Shown here piece after piece: positions 17,692 through 25,456 of a stretch of 64,000 nucleotides of DNA. The number at the start of each line of letters is the position of its first letter. Within the stretch, counting starts at the first letter, position 1. This DNA is from Variovorax sp. dw_308 (lineage in GTDB: Bacteria > Pseudomonadota > Gammaproteobacteria > Burkholderiales > Burkholderiaceae_C): assembly GCF_019207085.1 (NCBI RefSeq), contig NZ_JAATOM010000003.1, positions 186,001-250,000 of the forward strand. Reading direction: 5' to 3'. A program made the position numbers and the translations under genes. The notes beneath the pieces are model-generated. The model did not search any database and was not told the origin of the DNA. It saw only the letters and a program-made list of their open reading frames with translations.

Positions 17692-19293
17692 TCAGACAAC
17701 TGATTCGACCGCGAGATCCTTCGCCGTCGCGGGTTCTTCCGCCGGTGCCGACGTGCGGATCAGGTGATCGAACGCACTCAATGCCGCCTTCGCGCCCTCG
17801 CCCGCCGCGATGATGATCTGCTTGAACGGCACCGTCGTCACGTCGCCCGCAGCGAACACGCCCGGCACCGAAGTCTGGCCCTTGGCGTCCACGATGATCT
17901 CGCCGTGTTTCGACAACTCGACCGTCCCCTTGAGCCAGTCGGTGTTGGGCACCAGGCCGATCTGGATGAACACGCCTTCCAGCGGCACCGTCTTCAGCTC
18001 GCTCGTCGCGCGGTCCTTGTAGATCAAGCCAGTGACCTTCTGGTCGCCAGTGATCTCTGTGGTCTGTGCGTTGGTGAAGATGTCGACGTTCTTCAGGCTC
18101 TTGAGCTTGCGTTGCAGTACCGCGTCGGCACGCAGTTGCGTGTCGAACTCGATCAGCGTGACGTGGCCGACGATGCCGGCCAGGTCGATGGCCGCCTCGA
18201 CGCCCGAGTTGCCGCCGCCGATCACCGCCACGCGCTTGCCCTTGAACAACGGCCCGTCGCAATGCGGGCAATACGCCACGCCCTTGTTCTTGAACTCGTG
18301 CTCGCCGGGCACGTTGATGTTGCGCCAGCGTGCGCCGGTCGAGATGACGATGGACTTGCTCTTCAGCGAGGCGCCGCTTTCCAGCTGAACCTCGATGAAT
18401 TCCTTGCCCGGCACCAGTGCCTTGGCGCGTTGCAGATTCATGATGTCGACGTCGTAGTCGCGTACGTGCTCTTCCAGGGCATGGGCGAATTTCGGTCCTT
18501 CGGTTTCCTTGATCGAAATGAAGTTCTCGATGCCCATGGTGTCCAGCACCTGGCCGCCGAAGCGCTCCGATGCGACACCGGTGCGGATGCCCTTGCGCGC
18601 GGCGTACACCGCTGCGGCCGCACCGGCGGGCCCACCGCCCACGATCAGCACATCGAACGGATCCTTGCCGGCGATCTTCTTCGCCTCGCGCTCGACGCCA
18701 CTGGTGTCGATCTTCGCGAGGATCTCTTCCAGGCTCATGCGACCCTGGCCGAATTCCGTGCCATTGAGGAACACGGTCGGCACGGCCATGACCTGGCGCT
18801 CCTTCACCTCCTGCTGGAAGGTGCCGCCTTCGATCATCGTGGCGCGAATACGCGGGTTCTGCACGGCCATCAGGTTCAGTGCCTGCACGACGTCCGGGCA
18901 GTTGTGGCACGTCAGCGAAACATAGATCTCGAACTCGAAATCACCATCGAGCGCGCGGATCTGGTCGAGCACGGCCTGCTCGACCTTGGGGGGATAGCCG
19001 CCGACCTGCAACAGCGCAAGGATCAGCGACGTGAATTCATGGCCCATCGGCAGGCCGGCAAAACGCGGGCCGTGGTTCTCGCTCGGACGATTGATCGAGA
19101 ACGAGGGCTTGCGATGGTCGTCGTCGCGGCTTTCGGTCAGCTTGACCAGCGGCGAGACTTCAGCGACGTCCTTCAGCAGCGACAGCACATCCGCCGACGC
19201 CTTGCCGTCGTCGAGCGAGGCGACGATTTCGATCGGCTGCGTGGCGCGTTCGAGATAGCTTTTGAGCTGGGCTTTGGTGGCTGCGTCGAGCAT
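17692..19293 (-). CDS. ahpF: Alkyl hydroperoxide reductase subunit F
   Basis: A 533-residue flavoprotein that passes NADH electrons to AhpC. The N-terminal double-thioredoxin domain carries the redox pair in LTCHNCPD near residue 129; the thioredoxin-reductase-like domain has the FAD motif [21 protein letters not shown] near residue 213, the catalytic pair YCPHCDGP near residue 346 and the NAD motif [10 protein letters not shown]. Length is standard. It follows ahpC after an 82-base gap that contains a hairpin terminator, so ahpF is probably expressed at a lower level than ahpC. Confidence 0.96.
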   Translation of the reverse strand: MLDAATKAQLKSYLERATQPIEIVASLDDGKASADVLSLLKDVAEVSPLVKLTESRDDDHRKPSFSINRPSENHGPRFAGLPMGHEFTSLILALLQVGGYPPKVEQAVLDQIRALDGDFEFEIYVSLTCHNCPDVVQALNLMAVQNPRIRATMIEGGTFQQEVKERQVMAVPTVFLNGTEFGQGRMSLEEILAKIDTSGVEREAKKIAGKDPFDVLIVGGGPAGAAAAVYAARKGIRTGVASERFGGQVLDTMGIENFISIKETEGPKFAHALEEHVRDYDVDIMNLQRAKALVPGKEFIEVQLESGASLKSKSIVISTGARWRNINVPGEHEFKNKGVAYCPHCDGPLFKGKRVAVIGGGNSGVEAAIDLAGIVGHVTLIEFDTQLRADAVLQRKLKSLKNVDIFTNAQTTEITGDQKVTGLIYKDRATSELKTVPLEGVFIQIGLVPNTDWLKGTVELSKHGEIIVDAKGQTSVPGVFAAGDVTTVPFKQIIIAAGEGAKAALSAFDHLIRTSAPAEEPATAKDLAVESVV

Positions 19294-19325
19294 GAAGAAT
19301 TCACTTTCAAGGATTGATTGGGAAC

Positions 19326-19361
19326 AAAAAAGCCCGGGGGCCAGTCGAGCGCCCGGGCTTC
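19326..19361 (-). terminator. Terminator/attenuator between ahpC and ahpF
   Basis: AGCCCGGG at 19331-19338 pairs with CCCGGGCT at 19352-19359; on the minus strand the stem is followed by a run of six T. It stands directly after ahpC and would allow only partial read-through into ahpF. Confidence 0.8.
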
Positions 19362-19375
19362 GTCGCAGAGGCGAG

Positions 19376-19948
19376 TTAGATCTTGCCGACGAGGTCGAAC
19401 GAAGGCTTCAGCGTTTCGGCGCCTTCCGTCCACTTGGCCGGGCAGACTTCGCCGGGGTGGGCCGCAACGTATTGGGCAGCCTTCACGCGCCGCAGCAGTT
19501 CGGCGGCGTCACGGCCGATGCCGTTGTCGTGCACTTCAACGGTCTTGATCTTGCCTTCGGGGTCGATCACGAAGGTGCCGCGATAGGCGAGGCCGGCGTC
19601 TTCGCCTTCTTCGATCATCACCTGGAAGGCGCGAGCCAGTTGGCCGCTCGGGTCGCCGACCAGCGGGTATTGCACCTTGCGGATCGTGTCCGACGTGTCG
19701 TGCCAGGCCTTGTGCGTGAAGTGGGTGTCGGTCGACACGCCATAGATCTCGACGCCCAGCTTCTGGAATTCAGCGTAGTTGTCGGCCAGGTCACCCAGTT
19801 CGGTCGGGCAGACGAAAGTGAAGTCCGCCGGATAGAACACCACGACCGACCACTTGCCCTTGAAGTTTTCGTTGCTCACCGGCACGAACTTGCCGTTGTG
19901 ATAAGCGGTCGCCTTGAAGGGAATGATTTCGGTGTTGATAAGAGACAT
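19376..19948 (-). CDS. ahpC: Alkyl hydroperoxide reductase subunit C (peroxiredoxin)
   Basis: A 190-residue typical 2-Cys peroxiredoxin that reduces hydrogen peroxide, organic peroxides and peroxynitrite. The peroxidatic cysteine is Cys47 in [13 protein letters not shown], and the resolving cysteine is Cys169 in GEVCPAKW. The C-terminal DLVGKI tail matches the AhpC end contacted by AhpF. The start [13 protein letters not shown] is the family start; the frame upstream is leader. Upstream lie a -10/-35 promoter and a full OxyR site, so induction by peroxide is expected. Confidence 0.97.
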   Translation of the reverse strand: MSLINTEIIPFKATAYHNGKFVPVSNENFKGKWSVVVFYPADFTFVCPTELGDLADNYAEFQKLGVEIYGVSTDTHFTHKAWHDTSDTIRKVQYPLVGDPSGQLARAFQVMIEEGEDAGLAYRGTFVIDPEGKIKTVEVHDNGIGRDAAELLRRVKAAQYVAAHPGEVCPAKWTEGAETLKPSFDLVGKI

Positions 19949-19995
19949 GCCTGGAATCCTTGATCGAGAGACGTGAATGAAAAGGGTGAGCCATG

Positions 19996-20024
19996 AGTAT
20001 ACCCAATTCACTTTCGCATTTTGA
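19996..20024 (-). promoter_or_regulatory. ahpC promoter
   Basis: On the minus strand TATACT (-10, 20001-19996) stands 17 bases downstream of TCAAAA (a poor -35, 20024-20019). The weak -35 directly abutting the OxyR site is the layout expected of an activator-dependent promoter. Confidence 0.55.
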
Positions 20025-20060
20025 TAGGTCCTAACTATTAAGCGCTGCCGTCTCAACTAT
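20024..20060. promoter_or_regulatory. OxyR tetramer binding site
   Basis: ATAGGTCCTAACTAT (20024-20038) matches the OxyR half-site ATAGntnnnanCTAT perfectly. After exactly 7 bases comes TGCCGTCTCAACTAT (20046-20060), which keeps the internal t, a and CTAT and differs only in the first four bases. This is the 15-7-15 arrangement bound by an OxyR tetramer, touching the ahpC -35. It could also affect the divergent bfr gene. No oxyR gene is in the window. Confidence 0.75.
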
Positions 20061-20191
20061 GAGACGCCAATGCGAACGCCTATCACGATCAAACGCATGC
20101 AGAGTGTCAACACGGGGCCTTGTGGAACGCACCTTGCATGCAGTGTGAACAAACTCGCACAATCCCGGGTTCTACAAGAAGGAAAAACACC

Positions 20192-20668
20192 ATGAAGGGC
20201 GACCCTCAAGTCATCGAACACCTGCAAGCGCAGCTCAAGAACGAGCTGACCGCCATCAACCAGTACTTCCTGCACTACCGAATGCTGAAGCACTGGGGCC
20301 TGGACAAGCTGGCCAAGAAAGAATACGAAGAATCGATCGGCGAAATGAAGCATGCCGATTGGCTCATGGACCGCATCTTCATGCTCGATGGCCTGCCCAA
20401 CCTGCAGGACCTCGGCAAGCTGAACGTGGGCGAAGACGTGCCGGAAATCCTGGACTGCGACCTGAAGAGCGAGACCGGTGCACAAGCCACCATCAAGGCC
20501 GGCATCGCGCATTGCGAGTCGGTGCGTGACTACGTATCGCGCGACCTCCTGCAAAAGATCCTGGACGATACCGAGGAGCACATCGACTTCCTCGAAACCC
20601 AGATCGACCTGGTGGGAAAGGTCGGCTTGCAGAACTACCTGCAGAGCCAGATGGGCGAAGCGAGCTGA
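20192..20668 (+). CDS. bfr: Bacterioferritin
   Basis: A 158-residue bacterioferritin, subunit of the 24-mer cage that oxidises and stores iron. Residues expected at the ferroxidase centre are Glu18, Glu51, His54, Glu94 and His130, and the inter-subunit haem ligand Met52 is present (EMKHAD). The position of the usual sixth ligand, Glu127, is Thr (ILDDTEEH), a departure from E. coli Bfr. It is preceded by a GAAGGAAA ribosome binding site and followed by a terminator. It is divergent from ahpC across the OxyR site; a weak Fur-like sequence lies at 20071-20085. Bfd, encoded at 28729, would release its iron. Confidence 0.95.
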   Translation: MKGDPQVIEHLQAQLKNELTAINQYFLHYRMLKHWGLDKLAKKEYEESIGEMKHADWLMDRIFMLDGLPNLQDLGKLNVGEDVPEILDCDLKSETGAQATIKAGIAHCESVRDYVSRDLLQKILDDTEEHIDFLETQIDLVGKVGLQNYLQSQMGEAS

Positions 20669-20701
20669 ACTACAGCCCGCCCCGCAAGAGGCTGGACTAC
20701 C

Positions 20702-20722
20702 AAGGGGCTTCGGCCCCTTTTT
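20702..20722 (+). terminator. Terminator of bfr
   Basis: AAGGGGC, a TTCG tetraloop and GCCCCTT followed by Ts: a strong rho-independent terminator 34 bases after bfr. Confidence 0.85.
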
Positions 20723-20745
20723 CATGCCCGGACTTTACGTGTAAA

Positions 20746-20760
20746 TAACATTCATTCTCA
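20746..20760. promoter_or_regulatory. Fur-like box upstream of the PepSY gene
   Basis: TAACATTCATTCTCA matches 10 of 14 consensus Fur positions (6 of 7 in the right half). It stands 56 bases before the PepSY start, just after the bfr terminator, where it could control the whole PepSY-to-reductase operon. Confidence 0.5.
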
Positions 20761-20815
20761 TCTGTGTGGCTAGAATCGCCGGCATTTCCATGCTGATTCG
20801 ACCCCGCACCACGAG

Positions 20816-21460
20816 ATGAGTGGCCCTCCTGACAACCGCCGCCGAGCCTATTGGCTGAAGACCTTGCACGAGTGGCACTGGGTCAGTTCTGCGGTCTGCC
20901 TGATCGGCCTCCTGCTCTTCGGCATCACCGGATTCACGCTGAATCATTCGGCGCAAATCGAGGCCAGGCCCATCGTCCAGACGCAGCGCGGCACCGTCGA
21001 GGCGCCGCTGCTCGCCACGCTTGAAGCACAACTGGAGCAGGTCAAGCAGCGCGCCAAAGGCAAGGCCCCATTGCCACCCGACCTGCAGAGCTGGCTTCAC
21101 GAGCGCTGGGCCATCGACACCGCCGACAAGCAGGCCGAGTGGTCGGACGACGAGATCTATCTCTCCCTCCCCCGCCCCGGCGGCGACGCCTGGTTGCGCC
21201 TCAACCTGGGAGATGGCGAGGTCGAGTACGAGCGCACTGACCGCGGCTGGCTTTCCTACTTCAATGACCTGCACAAGGGCCGCAACACCGGCGTGGCCTG
21301 GAGCTGGTTCATCGACATCTTCGCGGCGGCCACGCTGGTCTTCTCCATCACCGGGTTGTTCATCCTGAAGATGCACGCCGGCAATCGCCCCTTCACCTGG
21401 CCCATGGTCGGGATGGGGTTGGTGATCCCGATGCTGCTCGCGCTCCTCCTGATCCATTGA
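20816..21460 (+). CDS. PepSY-associated transmembrane protein
   Basis: A 214-residue inner-membrane protein of the short PepSY-TM type. A first helix spans about residues 24-43 (SAVCLIGLLLFGITGF), a periplasmic PepSY-like domain follows (about 50-150), and two further helices close the protein (about 163-182 and 193-212). Histidines at 18, 21 (LHEWHW) and 44 (LNHS) plus one in FNDLHKGRNTG are placed where PepSY-TM proteins are thought to hold haem or pass electrons. It heads an operon with DUF2271, DUF4198, ApbE and a diflavin reductase, so it is the likely membrane link of an electron chain. A Fur-like site precedes it. Confidence 0.85.
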   Translation: MSGPPDNRRRAYWLKTLHEWHWVSSAVCLIGLLLFGITGFTLNHSAQIEARPIVQTQRGTVEAPLLATLEAQLEQVKQRAKGKAPLPPDLQSWLHERWAIDTADKQAEWSDDEIYLSLPRPGGDAWLRLNLGDGEVEYERTDRGWLSYFNDLHKGRNTGVAWSWFIDIFAAATLVFSITGLFILKMHAGNRPFTWPMVGMGLVIPMLLALLLIH

Positions 21461-21488
21461 CTTTATTCCAGAGAAACGAGGTTGCTTC

Positions 21489-22013
21489 GTGAAAGTCCGT
21501 TATTCCCTCGCGCTCGGCGCACTGTTCGGCGCTCCGGCGTTCGCGGCTGGGCTCGGCGCCAGCATCGAGGTGCCGCGCCTGAACGTGGCCGAGTACCACC
21601 GGCCCTATGTCGCCGCCTGGATCGAACGAGCCGACAACACCGTCGCCGCAACGCTCAGCGTCTGGTACGACATCCGCGTCAAGACCAACAACCCCGAAGG
21701 CGAAGGCACCAAGTGGCTGAAGGACCTGCGCCAGTGGTGGCGGCGGGGCGGGCGTGAACTGGCGGTGCCGGTCGATGGCATCACCGGTGCGACCAAGCCC
21801 GCCGGCACGCACCAGATCAACGCCAGCGAAGGCTCGGCCGCCTTGCCCAAGCTGGCGCCGGGCGCCTACAAGTTCGTGGTCGAGGCCGCGCGCGAACAAG
21901 GCGGCCGCGAGGTCGTGAGCATCCCCTTCCAATGGCCGCCCACGTCGGCGCAGCCGCTCGCCGCCACTGGCAAGGACGAACTCGGCGGCATCAAGCTCGA
22001 ACTCAAACCCTGA
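21489..22013 (+). CDS. DUF2271 periplasmic protein with predicted flavinylation motif
   Basis: A 174-residue exported protein: signal peptide MKVRYSLALGALFGAPAFAA, then a DUF2271 domain (SVWYDIRVKTNNPEGEGTKW, PGAYKFVVEAAREQGG). The segment VDGITGATKPAG at residues 95-106 contains D-x-x-T-G-A-T, the motif whose last Thr (here Thr102) is covalently loaded with FMN by ApbE in other proteins. An ApbE gene lies two genes downstream. It is therefore probably a periplasmic flavoprotein that receives electrons from the membrane PepSY protein. Flavinylation is inferred; the motif and gene order are seen. Confidence 0.85.
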   Translation: MKVRYSLALGALFGAPAFAAGLGASIEVPRLNVAEYHRPYVAAWIERADNTVAATLSVWYDIRVKTNNPEGEGTKWLKDLRQWWRRGGRELAVPVDGITGATKPAGTHQINASEGSAALPKLAPGAYKFVVEAAREQGGREVVSIPFQWPPTSAQPLAATGKDELGGIKLELKP

Positions 22014-22039
22014 CAGCGCACCCTTCCAAAGGAGCCACC

Positions 22040-22834
22040 ATGAAGACTTCCCTGCTTGCCATCGCACTTACCGCCGCACTGGGCACCGCCCAGGCGCACA
22101 ACGCCTGGCTCTTGCCGTCGACCACCGTGCTGTCGAAGGGCGACATCGTGACGATCGATGCGGCTGTGTCGAACGACCTGTTCGTCGCCAACCACAACCC
22201 GCTGCGCCTCGAAGGCTTGCAGATCACCGCACCCGACGGCAGCGCCCTCAAGCCCGAGTCCGAAGCCAAGCTGAAGCAACGCAACGTTTTCGACGTGAAC
22301 GCCTCGCAGCCGGGCACCTACCGCATCGCCGTGCTCAACACCGGCGTGTTCGCGGCGTGGAAAGACAAGGCCACGGGCCAGCAGAAGCGCGCACGCGGCA
22401 CGGCCGAATCCATCGGCAAGGAGATACCGGCCGATGCGCAAGAAGTGAACATCACGCAATCGATGGGCCGCATCGAGACCTTCATCACGGTGGGCAAGCC
22501 CTCGCCGCTCAAGCCGATCGGCCAGGGCCTGGAACTGATCTCGACAGCTGCACCGACCGACCTGGTCAAGGGCGAAAAATCGACCTTCACGATCCATCTG
22601 GATGGCCAGCCGGCCAAGGACCTCGACGTGACCGTGACCGCGGGCAACACGCAATACCGGGACAAGCTCGAAGACCTGAAGATCAAGACCGACGGCAAGG
22701 GCCAGTTCAGCGTGACATGGCCGACCGCCGGCATGTACTGGCTCGACGTCAACACGCGCGACAACAAGACCTCGGTGCCGCAAGCCAAGGAACGCCGCCT
22801 GAGCTATGCGGCCACGCTGGAAGTGATGCCCTGA
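22040..22834 (+). CDS. DUF4198 periplasmic protein
   Basis: A 264-residue exported protein with a clear signal peptide (MKTSLLAIALTAALGTAQA). Cleavage after AQA would leave His as residue 1 of the mature protein (HNAWLLPS), as in DUF4198 relatives that bind transition metals near the N-terminus. The rest is predicted beta-sandwich: an N-terminal part up to about residue 130 and a C-terminal Ig-like part (STFTIHLDGQPAKDLDVTV, GMYWLDVNTRDNK). It follows the DUF2271 gene by 26 bases, preceded by an AAAGGAG ribosome site. A metal-binding role beside a redox protein is inferred. Confidence 0.85.
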   Translation: MKTSLLAIALTAALGTAQAHNAWLLPSTTVLSKGDIVTIDAAVSNDLFVANHNPLRLEGLQITAPDGSALKPESEAKLKQRNVFDVNASQPGTYRIAVLNTGVFAAWKDKATGQQKRARGTAESIGKEIPADAQEVNITQSMGRIETFITVGKPSPLKPIGQGLELISTAAPTDLVKGEKSTFTIHLDGQPAKDLDVTVTAGNTQYRDKLEDLKIKTDGKGQFSVTWPTAGMYWLDVNTRDNKTSVPQAKERRLSYAATLEVMP

Positions 22835-22944
22835 ATCCGCGACCTTCCTTTGCGACCTGGCGCGCGGGCGGCTACGCGAACGCCGGTGCGGTCACGCCAC
22901 GCCAGGCCGACCCGGCCACGCTGCATTCCCTGGCCGGTCGCAGC

Positions 22945-23844
22945 ATGGGCACGACCTGGTCGCTGCGTTTCGACAATCCGCGCATGCTCGCGCTCGACAT
23001 GGTGCGGGCGACGGCCGAGGCCGCGCTCGGACGGGTGGTCGACCAGATGAGTCACTGGGAACACGATTCGGACCTGAGCCTGTATGGCCGCGCGCGCGCC
23101 GGCAGCGTGCATGCGCTGGCGCCCGAGTTCGCCACCGTGCTGGCCTGTGCGCTGCACTGGGCGGAAGCCAGCGGCGGCGCGCTGGACCCGACCGTGGGGC
23201 CGCTGGTGGCCCTCTGGGGATTCGGCCCCGATGCCAGCCCCGACGCCCCGGCGCCCACGCGCCAAGCCGTAGACGCGGCCCGGGCACGTTGTGGCTGGCG
23301 CCGTCTTTCCTTCAATGCACAGGGCCGAACCTTGTCGCAGCCGGGCGGACTCACGCTGGATTTCTCCGGCATCGCCAAGGGGTTCGCGGTCGACCACATG
23401 GTCGACGGGCTGCAGGCGCTGGGCTTGAAGGACTTCCTGGTCGAAGTCGGCGGAGAACTGCGCGGCGTTGGCCGCCGGCCTGGCGGCCGGCCATGGTCTG
23501 TTCAGCTCGCCGCGCCCGAACAAGGCACTGCGCCATCACAGGCCATCGCCCTCGCCGACATGGCCATCGCGACATCGGGCGACCGCTGGCACCACCGGGA
23601 ACAAGCCGGTCGCCGCTGGTCGCACGCCATCGATCCGCGATCCGGCGAACCGATAGGTCACGCGCTGTCCTCCGTGACCGTGATGCACGCCGAATGCATG
23701 CATGCGGATGCGCTGGCCACCGTGCTCACCGTCCTCGGCCCCGTCGATGGACTTGCCTTTGCGGACGCGCATAAAGTCGCCGCCCTGTTCCTTGTGCGCG
23801 AACCCGGCGGCTTGGCCGCACACACTTCCCGGGCCTGGAAATGA
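22945..23844 (+). CDS. apbE: FAD:protein FMN transferase (ApbE)
   Basis: A roughly 300-residue ApbE, which takes FMN from FAD and attaches it to a Thr or Ser in a D-x-x-[ST]-G-A-T motif of exported proteins. It shows SMGTTWSLRFDN, the DPTVGPLVALWGFG segment, GGLTLDFSGIAKGFAVD, the DFLVEVGGELRGVG motif and the Mg-binding SHAIDPRSGEPIG. Homology appears to begin a little upstream of this ATG (LHSLAGRSMG), but between the DUF4198 stop and 22945 the frame has no ATG, GTG or TTG; only a CTG overlaps the DUF4198 stop at 22831. The start is thus uncertain and no convincing signal peptide is visible. The likely client is the DUF2271 protein. Confidence 0.85.
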   Translation: MGTTWSLRFDNPRMLALDMVRATAEAALGRVVDQMSHWEHDSDLSLYGRARAGSVHALAPEFATVLACALHWAEASGGALDPTVGPLVALWGFGPDASPDAPAPTRQAVDAARARCGWRRLSFNAQGRTLSQPGGLTLDFSGIAKGFAVDHMVDGLQALGLKDFLVEVGGELRGVGRRPGGRPWSVQLAAPEQGTAPSQAIALADMAIATSGDRWHHREQAGRRWSHAIDPRSGEPIGHALSSVTVMHAECMHADALATVLTVLGPVDGLAFADAHKVAALFLVREPGGLAAHTSRAWK

Positions 23845-23867
23845 GCGCAGCGCAGGACCGTCCATGA
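23841..23867 (+). other. Eight-codon mini-ORF bridging apbE and the reductase
   Basis: ATG at 23841 overlaps the apbE stop as ATGA and reads eight codons (MSAAQDRP); its TGA overlaps the next gene's ATG, again as ATGA. It could relay ribosomes by termination-reinitiation across the 19-base gap. It may equally be chance. Confidence 0.3.
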
Positions 23868-25228
23868 CCATCGATGCCCTTCGCGGCGCCGCGGCGGCCG
23901 GCACCGTGCTCGCCTACGCAGCGTTGTGCGGCGCGATCTGGTGGCGCGAGCAACGCCGGCATGCCTCAGACCGGGCAGCCGCCCGCGCACTGGCGGGCAA
24001 CGGCGCAACACCCGCCCTGGTGCTGTTCGGCACGCAGACCGGCCAGGCCGAAGCCCTCGCGTGGCAAACCGCCAGGGGCTTGCATGCGCTTGGCACACCC
24101 GTGCGCGTGTTGGCCCTCAATGCCCTCGATGCCGACATGTTGCGATCCGCACCACGCGCCTTGTTCGTGGCCAGCACCTATGGCGAAGGCGATGCGCCCG
24201 ACGGCGCGAGCCTCTTCGTCGAGAAGATCATGGCGGGCATTGGCGCCCTGCCCTCGCTGCCCTCCCTGCGCTATGCCGTGCTGGCGTTGGGGGACCGGCA
24301 GTATCAGAACTTCTGCGGCTTCGGCCGGCAACTCGACGAATGGCTCCACGCGAGGGGCGCGAAGCGCGAATTCGCATGCGTCGAAGTCGACAACGCCGAT
24401 CCTGCGGCGCTGATGCAATGGAACACCCGGCTCGGGCTCGCGGAAGACGATCAAGGGGAAAGCCAGCAGCCTTTCACGCAGTGGCGATTGTCAGAGCGCG
24501 AACTGCTCAACCCGGGCAGCGTCGGCACGTCGATCCATCGCCTGGTGCTCGCACCGCCACAGGGCAATCCACCCGTGTGGCAATCCGGCGACCTGGTGCA
24601 AATCGAAGTGCCTGGCGACCCGACGCGTCCGCGCGAATATTCGATCGCCTCGATTCCCGAGGACGGCGCGATCGAATTGCTGGTCCGCCAGGAAATGCGC
24701 GCCGACGGCCGGCTGGGCCTTGCCTCGGGCTGGCTCACCGACACGCTGGCGCCAGGAGGCCAGGTGTCCTTGCGAATCAAGCCTCATCCGAGCTTCCAGC
24801 TGGGCGATAACGTGGCGCGTCCCTTGGTGCTGATCGGCAACGGCACCGGCCTGGCAGGCCTGCGCAGCCATCTGCGCGCCCGCGCTGCGGCAGGGTGTGG
24901 CGACAACTGGCTGCTTTTCGGCGAGCGCAACGCCGAGCACGACTGGCTGTGCCGCCACGAGATCGAGGCATGGCACTCGGCAGGCCTGCTGCGTCGGCTC
25001 GACATGGTTTTCTCCCGCGACCAGCCCCAACGGCACTACGTGCAGCACCGCCTGCTCGAGGCGGCGGATGAACTCAACGCCTGGCTCGACCGCGGCGCCG
25101 CCATCTACGTCTGCGGCAGCCTGCAAGGCATGGCCACCGATGTCGACGCCGCACTGCGTCAGGTGGCCGGCACGAACCGCTTCGCAGCGATGGTGGCAGC
25201 CGCACGCTATCGACGCGACATCTACTGA
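23864..25228 (+). CDS. Membrane-anchored NADPH flavodoxin/FAD (CysJ-like diflavin) reductase
   Basis: A 454-residue diflavin oxidoreductase. An N-terminal hydrophobic helix (about residues 5-27, AAAAGTVLAYAALCGAIWW) anchors it to the membrane. Next is a flavodoxin domain with the FMN loop LFGTQTGQAEALAWQ near residue 53 and ASTYGEGDAPDG, then a ferredoxin-reductase-like part with the FAD motif REYSIAS near 259, the NADPH motif LIGNGTGLAGLR and a C-terminal VCGSLQGMATDVDAAL. The layout resembles the flavoprotein subunit of sulfite reductase, but no cysI lies nearby. Its place after PepSY, DUF2271, DUF4198 and apbE suggests it feeds NADPH electrons into the membrane chain. Confidence 0.88.
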   Translation: MTIDALRGAAAAGTVLAYAALCGAIWWREQRRHASDRAAARALAGNGATPALVLFGTQTGQAEALAWQTARGLHALGTPVRVLALNALDADMLRSAPRALFVASTYGEGDAPDGASLFVEKIMAGIGALPSLPSLRYAVLALGDRQYQNFCGFGRQLDEWLHARGAKREFACVEVDNADPAALMQWNTRLGLAEDDQGESQQPFTQWRLSERELLNPGSVGTSIHRLVLAPPQGNPPVWQSGDLVQIEVPGDPTRPREYSIASIPEDGAIELLVRQEMRADGRLGLASGWLTDTLAPGGQVSLRIKPHPSFQLGDNVARPLVLIGNGTGLAGLRSHLRARAAAGCGDNWLLFGERNAEHDWLCRHEIEAWHSAGLLRRLDMVFSRDQPQRHYVQHRLLEAADELNAWLDRGAAIYVCGSLQGMATDVDAALRQVAGTNRFAAMVAAARYRRDIY

Positions 25229-25325
25229 CTCCGCGCTGGACCCTCCCGGTTAACGCATTGTGTCTGTCATGCAACGCGCGAGCCATTTCGCAGAAATAGT
25301 TGCTACTAGATGAACAAAATCTGAA

Positions 25326-25340
25326 TGCGATTGGTTATCA
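25326..25340. promoter_or_regulatory. Fur-like box upstream of the Fiu-type receptor
   Basis: TGCGATTGGTTATCA matches 10 of 14 Fur consensus positions (6 of 7 in the right half) and shares the TGCGA left half with the hmuR and hemP sites. It lies 117 bases before the receptor start. The rest of the 25229-25456 gap shows no other clear element. Confidence 0.5.
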
Positions 25341-25456
25341 TTTGGCCTCGGGCGCTTCAGCCCCTCTGACCCAGCCAATCTGCTTGCTGCCCTTGGCCGC
25401 GCAATGCCAGACCCGCCAGTCGAGACGATTTCCCATCTTCATTCCGGAGTTCTCTC

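Noticed and set aside
15350..18910. A 1186-codon minus-strand frame joining the haem receptor to ahpF sequence
   Set aside because: The upstream part is ahpF read in the wrong frame. The receptor starts at about 17563 after a signal peptide.
23864..25228. Reading the diflavin reductase as the CysJ subunit of assimilatory sulfite reductase
   Set aside because: No cysI or other sulfur gene is nearby, the protein has an N-terminal membrane helix and it is about 150 residues shorter than CysJ; the neighbours point to membrane redox.
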